64,000 nucleotides of DNA, taken from NCBI RefSeq assembly GCF_040545425.1, contig NZ_JBEPLW010000002.1; one strand, written 5' to 3'. A program made the position numbers and the translations under genes. Of the stretch, positions 24,484 through 33,048 are shown in pieces (positions within the stretch are counted from its first letter, which is position 1; each line of letters starts with the position of its first letter). Origin of the DNA: Bhargavaea ullalensis. Its GTDB lineage: Bacteria > Bacillota > Bacilli > Bacillales_A > Planococcaceae. The notes beneath the pieces are model-generated. The model made no database searches. It was not told where the DNA came from and saw only the letters and a program-made list of their open reading frames with translations.

Positions 24484-26295
24484 ATGAAAAAATTGCCAGA
24501 GCAGTTGCAGTCCTGTCTTCAGAAGGGCACTGACGGGCTGCAATATTTCATGATTGACATAAACAAGGATCGCTACTGGTTCGTCATGCCGGACGGAGAG
24601 TTGTATACCGAGTCAACCACCGGCCTGAAAGGCATGTCGCTGGATGAATTCATGCACCGCGATGATCTCCCGCTCGTCCGAAAACGGCTGGTGGAAGCGG
24701 CTGCCGGAAAACCGTTCTCCCCGTTCACTTTCCGGATGGTCGAAAAGGGCTGGGATCCCTATTATGTGCGTGAATTGGTGTGTATGAAAGACGGGAAGTT
24801 CCTGGTGGGCCTGCATCCGATTACTCTGAACCCAAGGGGGATTGCGGCGCAGGAAAAGTTGTCTGTCTGGAGCAGTCCTTTTTTTGAATTGATGGAGGAA
24901 GCGGCGATCCTGACATTGACGGACGGTACGGTCATCAATGTCAACAATTCATTCGTCGAACTGTTCGGCTGGAGTGCGGCGGAGCTGCTCGGCAAGCCGG
25001 TTCCGATCGTGCCGGAGGAACTCAATCACGAATTTAAGGTGGGTCGCATGCGGCTGATTTCGGGAGAACGGATTTACAGGGTGGACTCGGTTCGGCTCCG
25101 AAAAGACGGGTCGCGGCTGCCCGTCCATATCCAAGCGTATCCCGTATACGATGAAGAAGGCAGGGTCAGTGCGTTTTTCGTTTTGTTTATTTCCCGGGAT
25201 GCCTTGATGTCGAGCCGTTCACTGATTCATCTTCAGGAGCGGATCATCCGGGATCGCGACCAGCTGATCCTGGACATCATGAACAATGTCGACCTCGGCA
25301 TCGCCCAGTATGACTGCATCCACGGGAATTTCATTTACCTGAATCCGGCCATGGGCAAACTGTTCGGACTTCCGCTGAATGATATCTATGCGGATCCCCG
25401 GTCACTTTGCCGGAACATGCTGCCGGAGGACCATGAAGCAGTCAAATCTTTTCTGCGCGGCCTGAAAAACGTGAGCAGCGAAATCGAATTCAGAATCCTG
25501 GACGCCGAGGAAGAGATCAAATGGGTGAGAACGAAGTTCATCCGGGCGGAGGACGACGGCGGAGAAACGGTGCGCCTCATCGGCTTCACACAGGACATCA
25601 CCGAGCTGAAAAGAAGCGAACAGCTCACGCAAAAGTGGGAAAAGCTCGGCGTGGTCGGCAGACTGGCAGCGGGGATCGCCCACGAGGTGCGGAACCCCCT
25701 CACATCGGTGAAGGGATTCATCCAGCTGATGGGCGAGGGAAGCGACAGCCCGTTCACCGAGGTCATTCTGGACGAGCTCGGACGGATTGAGCTGATCATG
25801 GACGAGTTCCTCATGTTGGCCAAGCCGCATCAGGAAACGGAGATGATTGACCACGACTTGAATGACGTCCTGTACGAGGTGACTCGTCTTCTTCAGGCGG
25901 AAGCCCACATGTACGGCTGCAAAATCCGCTTCAGGAGAACAAAGAAAGCCGCCATTGTCCCGTGCGAGGCGAAGCAGATCAAGCAGGTCGTCATCAACAT
26001 CGTCAAAAATGCGATCGAGGCGATGCCGGACGGCGGGATTATCCGGGTCAGCCTCACTTCGGATGAAGACACGGCGACCATCAGAATCAAAGACGAGGGG
26101 GTCGGCATCCCGGCCGATCGCATCCACCGTCTCGGTGAGCCGTTTTATTCGAACAAAGAAAAAGGAACGGGGCTTGGGCTGATGACCAGCTACAAGATCA
26201 TCGAAAATCACGGCGGCACCATCCGTTTTTCCAGTACGGAAGGCGAAGGGACGACCGTTTCAATCGAACTGCCGGTCCTTTCTGCCAAGCTCTGA
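24484..26295 (+). CDS. Orphan PAS-domain sensor histidine kinase (sporulation-kinase-like)
   Basis: 603-aa soluble kinase without membrane helices. Three PAS-like regions (about 15-115, 130-240 and 262-378) precede a HisKA domain with phospho-acceptor His400 in GIAHEVRNPLTSVKGF. The HATPase domain has the N-box around Asn509 (NIVKNAIEAM), DEGVGIP and GTGLGL. The PAS-then-HisKA layout and the lack of a response regulator nearby resemble Bacillus phosphorelay kinases (KinA/KinE type) that feed Spo0F. The gene context says nothing about the signal. Assignment to the phosphorelay is inference. Confidence 0.85.
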   Translation: MKKLPEQLQSCLQKGTDGLQYFMIDINKDRYWFVMPDGELYTESTTGLKGMSLDEFMHRDDLPLVRKRLVEAAAGKPFSPFTFRMVEKGWDPYYVRELVCMKDGKFLVGLHPITLNPRGIAAQEKLSVWSSPFFELMEEAAILTLTDGTVINVNNSFVELFGWSAAELLGKPVPIVPEELNHEFKVGRMRLISGERIYRVDSVRLRKDGSRLPVHIQAYPVYDEEGRVSAFFVLFISRDALMSSRSLIHLQERIIRDRDQLILDIMNNVDLGIAQYDCIHGNFIYLNPAMGKLFGLPLNDIYADPRSLCRNMLPEDHEAVKSFLRGLKNVSSEIEFRILDAEEEIKWVRTKFIRAEDDGGETVRLIGFTQDITELKRSEQLTQKWEKLGVVGRLAAGIAHEVRNPLTSVKGFIQLMGEGSDSPFTEVILDELGRIELIMDEFLMLAKPHQETEMIDHDLNDVLYEVTRLLQAEAHMYGCKIRFRRTKKAAIVPCEAKQIKQVVINIVKNAIEAMPDGGIIRVSLTSDEDTATIRIKDEGVGIPADRIHRLGEPFYSNKEKGTGLGLMTSYKIIENHGGTIRFSSTEGEGTTVSIELPVLSAKL

Positions 26296-26302
26296 TTGAT
26301 AG

Positions 26303-26319
26303 TGTAATAGTTTTGTTTC
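26303..26319 (+). promoter_or_regulatory. WalR-like direct-repeat box upstream of the yocH-like gene
   Basis: TGTAAT-N5-TGTTTC. The WalR consensus is two TGT(A/T)A(A/T/C) hexamers 5 bp apart: the first half is perfect and the second has one mismatch. B. subtilis yocH is a classic WalRK target, which makes the match meaningful. Confidence 0.55.
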
Positions 26320-26400
26320 CTGTTCTTCATCGTTTTGTCATGCTCCTGAAACATTAGGGTGGTAGAGTGGGTGTCGTTGAAGAAAGGAGACATCCAGTCT

Positions 26401-27171
26401 ATGAAAAAAAGTTTGATCGCCCTGACTGCAGCACTTACATTCGGGGTTGGAGCAGGCACAGCCTCTGCAGCAGAACATACGGTAGCCACAGGAGACACGC
26501 TCTGGTCCATCTCGCAGGCAAATTCGGTCACGGTCGGACAATTGAAACAGTGGAACTCCCTTTCCTCTGATCTCATCCATCCAGGCGACGTTCTCGTGAC
26601 TTCTGCGAATGAAGCATCGGCCACTCCGCAGAAGCCCGCAAAACAGCCAGTACAAGCATCGAAACCGGCTGCATCAGCCGCAACATATACAGTACAACGC
26701 GGAGACACGCTTTACAAAATCGCCACGGCACACCGCATGAGCGTCAACAACCTCATGGCGCTCAACGGGCTCGGCAGCTCGCTGATCCATCCCGGAGACC
26801 GCCTGAAAGTGTCCGGCACGGCCGTGAAGTCCGAAAGCACGACGGTTCAGACGAGCACACCGGCGCCTGCTCCGTCGGCAGCGCGTGAAATCACCGTCCG
26901 CTCCACGGCATACACCGCCTATTGCGGCGGCTGCTCCGGCGTGACGGCGACCGGCATCAACCTCCGCGCCAATCCGAACGCAAAAGTGATCGCGGTCGAT
27001 CCTCGCGTCATTCCGCTCGGAACGAAAGTCTGGGTCGAAGGCTACGGCGAAGCGATCGCCGGCGATACGGGCGGCGCCATCAAAGGCAACCGCATCGACG
27101 TCTTCATCCCGAACAAAGGCCGTGCCCTCCAGTGGGGTTCGCGCACCGTGAAAGTGAAGATCCTCAACTGA
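26401..27171 (+). CDS. Secreted cell-wall protein with two LysM and a 3D domain (YocH-like)
   Basis: 256-aa exported protein. Signal peptide 1-24 ends ASAA. LysM repeats at about 25-68 and 96-140 (HTVATGDTLWSISQANSVTV, YTVQRGDTLYKIATAHRMSV) bind peptidoglycan and are separated by Ala/Pro/Lys linkers. The C-terminal 3D domain (about 165-256) has the three conserved aspartates in IAVDPRVIPLG, AGDTGG and RIDVF, and probably cleaves peptidoglycan as a lytic transglycosylase-like (MltA-fold) hydrolase. The ATG at 26401 follows AAAGGAG. A WalR-like box upstream suggests WalRK control. A terminator follows. Confidence 0.9.
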   Translation: MKKSLIALTAALTFGVGAGTASAAEHTVATGDTLWSISQANSVTVGQLKQWNSLSSDLIHPGDVLVTSANEASATPQKPAKQPVQASKPAASAATYTVQRGDTLYKIATAHRMSVNNLMALNGLGSSLIHPGDRLKVSGTAVKSESTTVQTSTPAPAPSAAREITVRSTAYTAYCGGCSGVTATGINLRANPNAKVIAVDPRVIPLGTKVWVEGYGEAIAGDTGGAIKGNRIDVFIPNKGRALQWGSRTVKVKILN

Positions 27172-27188
27172 CTTTTCATGCATGACAA

Positions 27189-27225
27189 AAGCCACCCGGC
27201 AGGAATGAATTCCGCAGGGTGGCTT
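27189..27225. terminator. Terminator between yocH-like and MFS genes
   Basis: AAGCCACCC (27189-27197) pairs with GGGTGGCTT (27217-27225), followed by ATTTTCG. It lies between two convergent genes. Confidence 0.75.
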
Positions 27226-27238
27226 ATTTTCGTTCTTG

Positions 27239-28399
27239 TCAGGAGGCTTCTCGTGCTTTGCGGACGCCGAACAATCCGGTGATCACGTAAAAGGCGACGG
27301 CCAGCATGACGAAGCCGGTCAGCAGGAACGCACCCTTGAAACCGATGTCAAGCAGCCCGATGAGCCCGGAGCCTGCCACGACCCCGATTGAGAAGAACGC
27401 ATAGAAATATCCGTAAGCCTTCCCGCGGTGCTCCGCTTCTGTGGAATCGATGAGAAGCGAATTGATGGACGGGAAGAGGAACGCAAAACCCGATCCGTAC
27501 AGCACCATGCTCCCGTACAGCGAGGAAATATCGTCTGATACAGACAACAGAAGCATGCTGCCGCCCATGACCGCCATGCCGAAAGCAAGCGTCTTCATCG
27601 GGCGCAGTTTGTCAAACAGCCGGTTCGTCGGGAGAACGAAAATGAGAATCGCCACCAGGCCGAACACGCTGAGCAGCATTCCGCTCGTTTTCGTGTCAAA
27701 GTCGAGCGCCTCCACCTTCAGCGGCAGGACGAGCGCCAGCACGCCCTGGGAGAACATGAGGAAGAACGCGCCGGCAAATGCCCTCATCACTCCGGGATTA
27801 CTGAACAGATTGTGTACCGGATAATGGGTTCCGCCTGATTCACCGCCTGATTGTCGCTTGGCGGCATTGCTGCGAAGAAACACGATGGCCAAAATGGCCA
27901 AGACGAGCATGACGGCGCCGTTTGCGGTCATGATGAACGTCGCGCCGGTTTTTGATGCGAGAATTCCGCTGACTGCAGGCCCCGCGATGGCGGCCAGTCC
28001 GACAAACGCTCCGGAAAGGGCGACTTTGCGGCCGCGCTTGGAGCCTTCCGCCCGGTTGGCGATGAACGTGAAGGCAGCCGGAACGATCAGCCCTTCCATG
28101 AAGCCGTGCACAACCCGCACCGCGAGAAGCGTTTCCGGATTGCCTGCGAACCCGTAGAGGAACAGGGCGCCCGCCGACAGAAACAATGCGGTGATGAGCA
28201 CGAGGAACGGGCCACGCCGGTCTGTGACGAAGCCGGAGATGACGTTGCCGACCGTGTTGGCGAACGAATAGATTCCGACGACCAGTCCGGTGACAAACGG
28301 CGTCGCCCCGAGCGCCAGCGCATGGGGGCTCATGATCGGCAACTGGCTGAACAAGTCGTAGAATGAGAAAAACACAATCAGGTAAACGAAATATTGCAT
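27239..28399 (-). CDS. Major facilitator superfamily transporter
   Basis: 386-aa membrane protein with twelve predicted helices. The MFS loop 2-3 motif is present as GNVISGFVTDRRGPFLVLI (GxxxDRxGR-like). The ATG at 28399 (MQYFVYLIVFFSFYD) has GGAG 7 nt upstream; an ATG 18 nt earlier (MKWSVN) is the alternative. It resembles drug or metabolite exporters, but the substrate cannot be read from sequence. It is divergent from wrbA and convergent with the yocH-like gene. Confidence 0.82.
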   Translation of the reverse strand: MQYFVYLIVFFSFYDLFSQLPIMSPHALALGATPFVTGLVVGIYSFANTVGNVISGFVTDRRGPFLVLITALFLSAGALFLYGFAGNPETLLAVRVVHGFMEGLIVPAAFTFIANRAEGSKRGRKVALSGAFVGLAAIAGPAVSGILASKTGATFIMTANGAVMLVLAILAIVFLRSNAAKRQSGGESGGTHYPVHNLFSNPGVMRAFAGAFFLMFSQGVLALVLPLKVEALDFDTKTSGMLLSVFGLVAILIFVLPTNRLFDKLRPMKTLAFGMAVMGGSMLLLSVSDDISSLYGSMVLYGSGFAFLFPSINSLLIDSTEAEHRGKAYGYFYAFFSIGVVAGSGLIGLLDIGFKGAFLLTGFVMLAVAFYVITGLFGVRKAREAS

Positions 28400-28558
28400 G
28401 TTGACGCTCCATTTCATAGATGAGTTACTTTGGACCTGTCTTAAATGTACCATCATCACGGGAGGCAGTCACGGGGAATGGGATCATGTTTAGCCCTCGG
28501 CCGGGACGGTAATGATAGTAGAGTACAGCTTTTATCTCGAATTAAAGGGAGTGTTCAC

Positions 28559-29188
28559 TTGGAAAAGGTAAAACTGGCGGTCATCCACTACAGTTCCACG
28601 GGTACGAACCACCGTTTGGCGCACTGGGCAGGTGAAGCGGCTGAGGAAGCCGGAGCAGAAGTGAAAGTGCTGAAAGTCGCAGAAACGGCACCTGAATCGG
28701 CGATTGCCTCGAACCCTCTCTGGAAAAAGCATTGGGAAGCGACAAAAGACGAACCGGAGGCGAAGCCGGAAGACCTCGAGTGGGCGGACGCCGTCATCTT
28801 CAGCTCGCCGACCCGCTACGGCAGCAAGCCGGTGCAGCTCCAGCAATTCTTCGACATGACCGGCGGACTCTGGGCACAGGGCAAGCTCGCGAACAAAGTC
28901 ATGAGCGCCATGTCGTCCGCGCAGAATCCCCACGGCGGCCAGGAAGCGACCATCCTGTCGATCTATACGTCGCTCTTCCACTGGGGTGCCATCATCGCAG
29001 CCCCCGGGTACACGGACGCGGCGGTGTTCGGCGCCGGAGGCAACCCCTATGGTACGAGTGTTTCCGTCGACCAGGACGGGAACATGATCGAGGAAGAGGA
29101 AAAGATCCAGGCGGCGGTCCGCCACCAGGCGAAGCGGACAGTGGAAGTGGCTTCCTGGGTGAAAAACGGGAAATCCGGCGGCTCCTGA
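28559..29188 (+). CDS. wrbA: NAD(P)H:quinone oxidoreductase WrbA
   Basis: 209-aa flavodoxin-fold enzyme of the WrbA type, which binds FMN and reduces quinones by two electrons. The FMN phosphate loop is HYSSTGTNHRLA. FSSPTRYGSKPVQLQQFFDMTGGLWAQGKLANKVMSAMSSAQNPHGGQE is the characteristic WrbA core. The start is a TTG with GGGAG 7 nt upstream; longer in-frame starts lack a ribosome site. A compact terminator follows. Confidence 0.9.
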   Translation: MEKVKLAVIHYSSTGTNHRLAHWAGEAAEEAGAEVKVLKVAETAPESAIASNPLWKKHWEATKDEPEAKPEDLEWADAVIFSSPTRYGSKPVQLQQFFDMTGGLWAQGKLANKVMSAMSSAQNPHGGQEATILSIYTSLFHWGAIIAAPGYTDAAVFGAGGNPYGTSVSVDQDGNMIEEEEKIQAAVRHQAKRTVEVASWVKNGKSGGS

Positions 29189-29201
29189 CCGGCATGCGAC
29201 T

Positions 29202-29224
29202 GACTCCTGCGGGGGTCTTTTTTT
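29202..29224 (+). terminator. Terminator of wrbA
   Basis: GACTCC/GGGGTC hairpin (29202-29217) followed by eight T residues. Confidence 0.7.
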
Positions 29225-29292
29225 ATTCGAAAATTGAGGGAAAGAGCGGATTGGGGCCGGTTGTGGTTGGCTCCGAAGCTTAACGAAATGTT

Positions 29293-29321
29293 TTGAAAAG
29301 GGCAATCGGTTCCTCTATAAT
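29293..29321 (+). promoter_or_regulatory. Sigma-A promoter of ysdC
   Basis: TTGAAA (29293-29298), 17-bp spacer, TATAAT (29316-29321). Confidence 0.7.
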
Positions 29322-29357
29322 GAATAAGGTCAGCAAATGATTAGGAGGTCGAAATAA

Positions 29358-30443
29358 ATGGCGCAGCTTGATGAACAGCTTCACATGCTCAAAGACCTGA
29401 CGGATGCGAAAGGCATCCCGGGCAATGAACGCGAAGTCCGAGAAGTGATGAAGAGATATATCGAACCGCTCGCGGATTCCATCGAATACGACGGCATCGG
29501 TTCGCTCATTGCCGAGAAAAAGGGCGGGGAAGGCCCGCGTGTCATGGTGGCCGGCCACCTCGATGAAGTCGGTTTCATGATCTCCAAGATCGACGACAAA
29601 GGGTTCCTCAGCTTCCAGACGGTCGGCGGCTGGTGGTCTCAGGTGATGCTCGCACAGCGTGTCACGATCGTTACGCGCGAAGGAAAGGAATTGACCGGCG
29701 TCATCGGTTCCAAGCCTCCGCATATCCTGACGGCAGAAGCCCGCAAAAAGCCGGTGGACATCAAAGACATGTTCATCGATATCGGGGCTTCCTCAAAGGA
29801 TGAGGCCATGGAATGGGGCGTGCGTCCCGGCGACATGGCGGTGCCGTATTTTGAGTTTACCGTCATGAACAACCCCGACCTTCTCCTCGCCAAAGCGTGG
29901 GACAACCGGATCGGCTGCGCCATCGCCATCGACGTGCTCAAGGGGCTCAAGGGCGAGTCGCACCCGAACTCCGTATTCGGTGTCGGGGCGGTCCAGGAAG
30001 AGATCGGCCTGCGCGGATCCGGAACGGCAGCGACGAAAGTGAAGCCGGACATCGGATTCGCCGTTGACGTCGGCATTGCCGGCGATACGCCGGGCGTGTC
30101 GTCGAAGGAAGCGGAAGGCAAACTGGGCAAAGGCCCGCAGATCGTCTTGTATGACGCTTCGATGGTGTCGCACAAAGGCCTGCGCGACCTTGTCGTCGAT
30201 ACCGCGGAAGAACACGGGATTCCGTATCAGTTCGAGCTGATCCCGGGAGGCGGCACGGACGCCGGCTCGATCCATCTGGCAAACGAGGGCGTCCCGTCGC
30301 TCGCCATCTGCATCCCGAGCCGTTACATCCACAGCCATGCGGCGATGCTCCATAAGAAAGATTATGAAAATGCCGTGAAGCTTTTGATTGAAGTCATCAA
30401 GAAACTGGATGCAGAAACAGTGGAGCGGATTACGTTCGGCTGA
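29358..30443 (+). CDS. ysdC: M42-family metallo-aminopeptidase YsdC
   Basis: 361 aa, identical in length to B. subtilis YsdC. Cytosolic di-zinc peptidase related to FrvX/CelM and tetrahedral aminopeptidases. Metal and catalytic motifs are visible in order: AGHLDEVGF, KAWDNRIGC, VQEEIGLRGS, FAVDVGIAGD and YIHSHAAMLHKKDYENAVKL. TTAGGAGG precedes the ATG, and a good sigma-A promoter lies upstream. This gene opens the stretch of B. subtilis-like gene order. Confidence 0.92.
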   Translation: MAQLDEQLHMLKDLTDAKGIPGNEREVREVMKRYIEPLADSIEYDGIGSLIAEKKGGEGPRVMVAGHLDEVGFMISKIDDKGFLSFQTVGGWWSQVMLAQRVTIVTREGKELTGVIGSKPPHILTAEARKKPVDIKDMFIDIGASSKDEAMEWGVRPGDMAVPYFEFTVMNNPDLLLAKAWDNRIGCAIAIDVLKGLKGESHPNSVFGVGAVQEEIGLRGSGTAATKVKPDIGFAVDVGIAGDTPGVSSKEAEGKLGKGPQIVLYDASMVSHKGLRDLVVDTAEEHGIPYQFELIPGGGTDAGSIHLANEGVPSLAICIPSRYIHSHAAMLHKKDYENAVKLLIEVIKKLDAETVERITFG

Positions 30444-30450
30444 ACCGCAG

Positions 30451-30490
30451 CCGCCCCTGGAGTCTAACTAGACTCCCGGGGCGGTTTTTT
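30451..30490 (+). terminator. Terminator of ysdC
   Basis: CCGCCCC (30451-30457) pairs with GGGGCGG (30478-30484), with inner GGAGTCTA/TAGACTCC, then six T residues. Confidence 0.85.
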
Positions 30491-30569
30491 CGTTCGTGGC
30501 CGAACTCTGCAAGCGAATCTCTCCGCCGGCATCAAGCCGAATTGATGCGAAAGTCGCATTGGTTTCCCC

Positions 30570-30598
30570 TTGCGTTAATATTCATGATTATGTATAAT
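30570..30598 (+). promoter_or_regulatory. Sigma-A promoter of argF
   Basis: TTGCGT (30570-30575), 17-bp spacer, TATAAT (30593-30598). The ARG-box candidate covers the -10. Confidence 0.65.
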
Positions 30599-30601
30599 CA
30601 T
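30584..30601. promoter_or_regulatory. ARG-box candidate over the argF promoter
   Basis: ATGATTATGTATAATCAT, a perfect 8-bp inverted repeat with a 2-bp centre and the 18-bp length of ArgR/AhrC half-operators. It overlaps the -10, so arginine-dependent repression is likely. Assignment to ArgR/AhrC is inference. Confidence 0.55.
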
Positions 30602-30633
30602 ACAACAACGACAATGATGGAAGGGGCGTTTAC

Positions 30634-31596
30634 ATGTTCATGACGGGAATGCAGGAGATGACGCTGGTGGAAAGCCTGAAGGGGGAGGACCTTCTGACGC
30701 TTGCCGAACTGAAGACGGAGGAAGTGGAGGGCCTGGTGGAGCTCGGCTTCGTGCTGAAGAAGCTGGCGAAGGAAGGACGCTACCCGAAACTGCTCGCGGG
30801 AAAGATCCTCGGCATGATCTTTGAAAAGCATTCGACCCGCACACGGATTTCTTTTGAATCCGGCATGATCCAGCTCGGCGGCCATGCGATGTTCATGAAT
30901 TCACGTGACCTCCAGATCGGCCGCGGGGAGACGGTGAAAGACACGGCGCACGTGTTGTCCGGCTATCTGGATGCGATCATGATCCGCGCCAACAAACATA
31001 CGATGGTGCAGGAGCTGGCCGACGAGGCGGCGATCCCGGTGATCAACGGGCTGACCGATATTTATCATCCTTGCCAGGCGCTTGCCGACCTGCTGACGAT
31101 CCGCGAAGTGAAGGGCGGACTGAAAGGGCGCAAGATCGCCTATGTCGGGGACGGCAACAATGTCGCCCACTCGCTGATCCTCGCCGCTGCGCACACCGGC
31201 ATGGAAGTTTCCGCAGCCACCCCCGAAGGCTACGAACCGTCGCCGGACGTGATGGAAGCGGCCACCGCGCTTGCCGGGAAATCAGGCGGCCATGTCGCCT
31301 GGACTTCCGAGCCGGCAGAAGCCGTGAAGGGGGCCGACGCCATTTATACGGATGTCTGGACGAGCATGGGCCAGGAAGAGGAAACAACGCAGCGCCTGGA
31401 AGCGTTCAAAGGCTTCATGGTCGACGATGAAATGGCCGCGCTTGCCAAGCCGGATTACATGTTCCTTCACTGCCTGCCGGCGCACCGAGGAGAGGAAGTG
31501 TCGGCTTCGGTCATCGACGGACCGAATTCACACGTGTTCCGACAGGCTGAAAACCGCCTGCATGCACAGAAAGCCGTGCTGGCGTCGATTTTGTAA
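30634..31596 (+). CDS. argF: Ornithine carbamoyltransferase
   Basis: 320-aa enzyme converting ornithine and carbamoyl phosphate to citrulline in arginine synthesis. The carbamoyl-phosphate signature KHSTRTRISFE and the ornithine-side motif FLHCLPAHRGEE are intact, and HPCQALADLLT is present. AAGGGG precedes the first ATG by 7 nt. It stands alone rather than in an arg operon, with its own promoter, ARG-box-like operator and terminator. An arginine-deiminase (catabolic) role is less likely because no arcA/arcC is present. Confidence 0.93.
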   Translation: MFMTGMQEMTLVESLKGEDLLTLAELKTEEVEGLVELGFVLKKLAKEGRYPKLLAGKILGMIFEKHSTRTRISFESGMIQLGGHAMFMNSRDLQIGRGETVKDTAHVLSGYLDAIMIRANKHTMVQELADEAAIPVINGLTDIYHPCQALADLLTIREVKGGLKGRKIAYVGDGNNVAHSLILAAAHTGMEVSAATPEGYEPSPDVMEAATALAGKSGGHVAWTSEPAEAVKGADAIYTDVWTSMGQEEETTQRLEAFKGFMVDDEMAALAKPDYMFLHCLPAHRGEEVSASVIDGPNSHVFRQAENRLHAQKAVLASIL

Positions 31597-31607
31597 GAGA
31601 CCGCTTG

Positions 31608-31641
31608 AAAGGGCCGTCCGGCGTTTGCCGGGCGGCCCTTT
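31608..31641. terminator. Terminator between argF and sspI
   Basis: A 15-bp near-perfect stem (31608-31622 with 31627-31641) with A-run left and T-run right. It serves two convergent genes. Confidence 0.8.
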
Positions 31642-31661
31642 TGGGACTCCTGTTGTTCAAT

Positions 31662-31880
31662 TCACTGTACTTTGTTTCCGAAAACCGTTTCCAGTTCAGA
31701 CGTGATCTTGGTCTTCTCCGCCTGATCCGCCTGCTGCCAGTACTTTTCGAAAAACACGCCGAGTCCCGGCAGGAGATGTTCTTCCCCGCGGGCAATCGCG
31801 TCGTCGATCACCCCGCGGATATCCTGTGCGGAGTTGCCGGTCATGTTCGCCGTGATGGCATCGCGAATTTGAAAATTCAT
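31662..31880 (-). CDS. sspI: Small acid-soluble spore protein SspI
   Basis: 72-aa minor spore protein, close in length to B. subtilis SspI (71 aa). MNFQIRDAITANMTGNSAQDIRGVIDDAI...EEHLLPGLGVFFEKYWQ shows the family core. It is made in the forespore and stored in the spore core. The ATG at 31880 has GGAGGG upstream. The position, antisense-facing between argF and ysgA, matches its location next to ysgA-pheST in B. subtilis. It is direct evidence of sporulation ancestry. Confidence 0.93.
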   Translation of the reverse strand: MNFQIRDAITANMTGNSAQDIRGVIDDAIARGEEHLLPGLGVFFEKYWQQADQAEKTKITSELETVFGNKVQ

Positions 31881-31952
31881 TTTGATCACCCTCCTTCGCG
31901 CATCCTGTCCGTTTCGCTCGCCGGCTATACATCGCATTTGATAAACTGGGTT

Positions 31953-31958
31953 TATTCA
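31953..31958 (-). promoter_or_regulatory. Possible sigma-G -35 element of sspI
   Basis: TGAATA on the minus strand matches the sigma-G -35. The expected CATxxTA -10 is only weakly represented (ATGTATA region), so this is tentative. Confidence 0.3.
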
Positions 31959-31989
31959 AAAACGAAGGAACGAGAAGGTGGCGGACACA

Positions 31990-32751
31990 TTGAAACGGAT
32001 TGAATCACCCCAGAATTCGCTCGTCAAGCATTGGAAGAAGCTTGTGAACACAAGGAAAGAGCGGGACAAAACCGGCGAATTCCTCGTTGAAGGCGCACAT
32101 CTCGCAGAGGAGGCGCTCAAACGGGAAGGCGCCGTGCTGGCCCTCATTTTTCGGGAAGGGACCGATCTTCCGGGCCATTGGAACACGGAAAACACGGAAC
32201 TGATCGAAATCACCCCGGCCGTGGAAAAAGAAATCACCGACACCGAGCACCCTCAGGGGATATATGCCCAGTGCAAGACCCCTGAATACGGGGCGGACGA
32301 AATGAACGGATGGAGGTCACTGCTTCTGGTCGACGCCGTCCAGGATCCCGGCAACATCGGGACGATGATCCGAACGGCGGACGCCGCGGGCATCGATGCG
32401 GTTCTACTCGGGAAGGGATGCGCTGATCCGTTCGCGCCGAAAACGGTCCGGTCGGGGCAAGGATCCCACTTCCATATCCCGGTCGTCCGGGCAGACCTGA
32501 ACGAAGAAATCGGCCGCCTCAGGCAGGCGGGCGTGCCGGTGTACGGGACGGCGCTTGAAGAGGCCTTCCCGTTTGACGAGCCCGGGCGGAGCGACACCTT
32601 TGCGCTTCTCGTCGGCAATGAAGGCAGCGGCGTCGATCCGGAGCTCCTGTCGCAGGCGGACCGCCGTCTCATGATTCCGATCCGGGGAAAGGCCGAGTCG
32701 CTGAACGTCGCAGTCGCGGCGGGGATCCTCCTGTATGCGCTGAAATCATAA
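31990..32751 (+). CDS. ysgA: TrmH/SpoU-family RNA methyltransferase YsgA
   Basis: 253-aa SPOUT methyltransferase that 2'-O-methylates an RNA, probably 23S rRNA. The N-terminal substrate-binding part (MKRIESPQNSLVKHWKKL...GEFLVEGAHLAEEAL) is followed by the knot domain with LVDAVQDPGNIGTMIRTADAAGID, LLVGNEGSGVDPE and IRGKAESLNVAVAAGILLYAL (motifs 1-3). A TTG at 31990 is preferred over GTG at 31978 because related proteins begin MKxIxS and AGGTGG is 8 nt upstream. It sits immediately before pheST as in B. subtilis. Confidence 0.9.
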   Translation: MKRIESPQNSLVKHWKKLVNTRKERDKTGEFLVEGAHLAEEALKREGAVLALIFREGTDLPGHWNTENTELIEITPAVEKEITDTEHPQGIYAQCKTPEYGADEMNGWRSLLLVDAVQDPGNIGTMIRTADAAGIDAVLLGKGCADPFAPKTVRSGQGSHFHIPVVRADLNEEIGRLRQAGVPVYGTALEEAFPFDEPGRSDTFALLVGNEGSGVDPELLSQADRRLMIPIRGKAESLNVAVAAGILLYALKS

Positions 32752-32757
32752 AACGGC

Positions 32758-32786
32758 TTGCCCGGCAGAAGCGGTTCGGCTATACT
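32758..32786 (+). promoter_or_regulatory. Promoter of the pheST T-box operon
   Basis: TTGCCC (32758-32763), 17-bp spacer, TATACT (32781-32786), about 26 nt upstream of T-box stem I. Confidence 0.6.
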
Positions 32787-32810
32787 TGGGAATGAATAAT
32801 CGAAAAACAA

Positions 32811-33048
32811 TGAGCGGGAAGAGTAGACGTCCCATCCGCCCCAGGGAGCCGGCGCCCAGACTGAAAGCGCCGGCGGCCGGATGCCGTTGAAGTTCACCCC
32901 GCTAGTTGCCGCCGGGACCAGCTGCTGCTGTAAAGGCGGGCCGGCGCACAGCCGTTATCCTGTTTGAGTGGCCGTATCCATTGATGCGGCAATCAGGGTG
33001 GTACCGCGAATTCAGCCTCGTCCCTTTTTGGGGGACGGGGTTTTTATT
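32811..33048 (+). promoter_or_regulatory. T-box riboswitch, phenylalanine-specific, upstream of pheST
   Basis: Stem I closes with AGCGGG (32813-32818) and CCCGCT (32898-32903). A TTC specifier (32893-32895, Phe codon) lies in the expected loop close to the 3' side. The conserved T-box AGGGTGGTACCGCG is at 32995-33008, where TGGT-type bases pair with the uncharged tRNA acceptor end. It is followed by a terminator stem (33016-33024 with 33032-33040) and T-run. Uncharged tRNA-Phe would stabilise the antiterminator and turn on pheST. It fills the 318-nt gap between ysgA and pheS. Confidence 0.93.
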
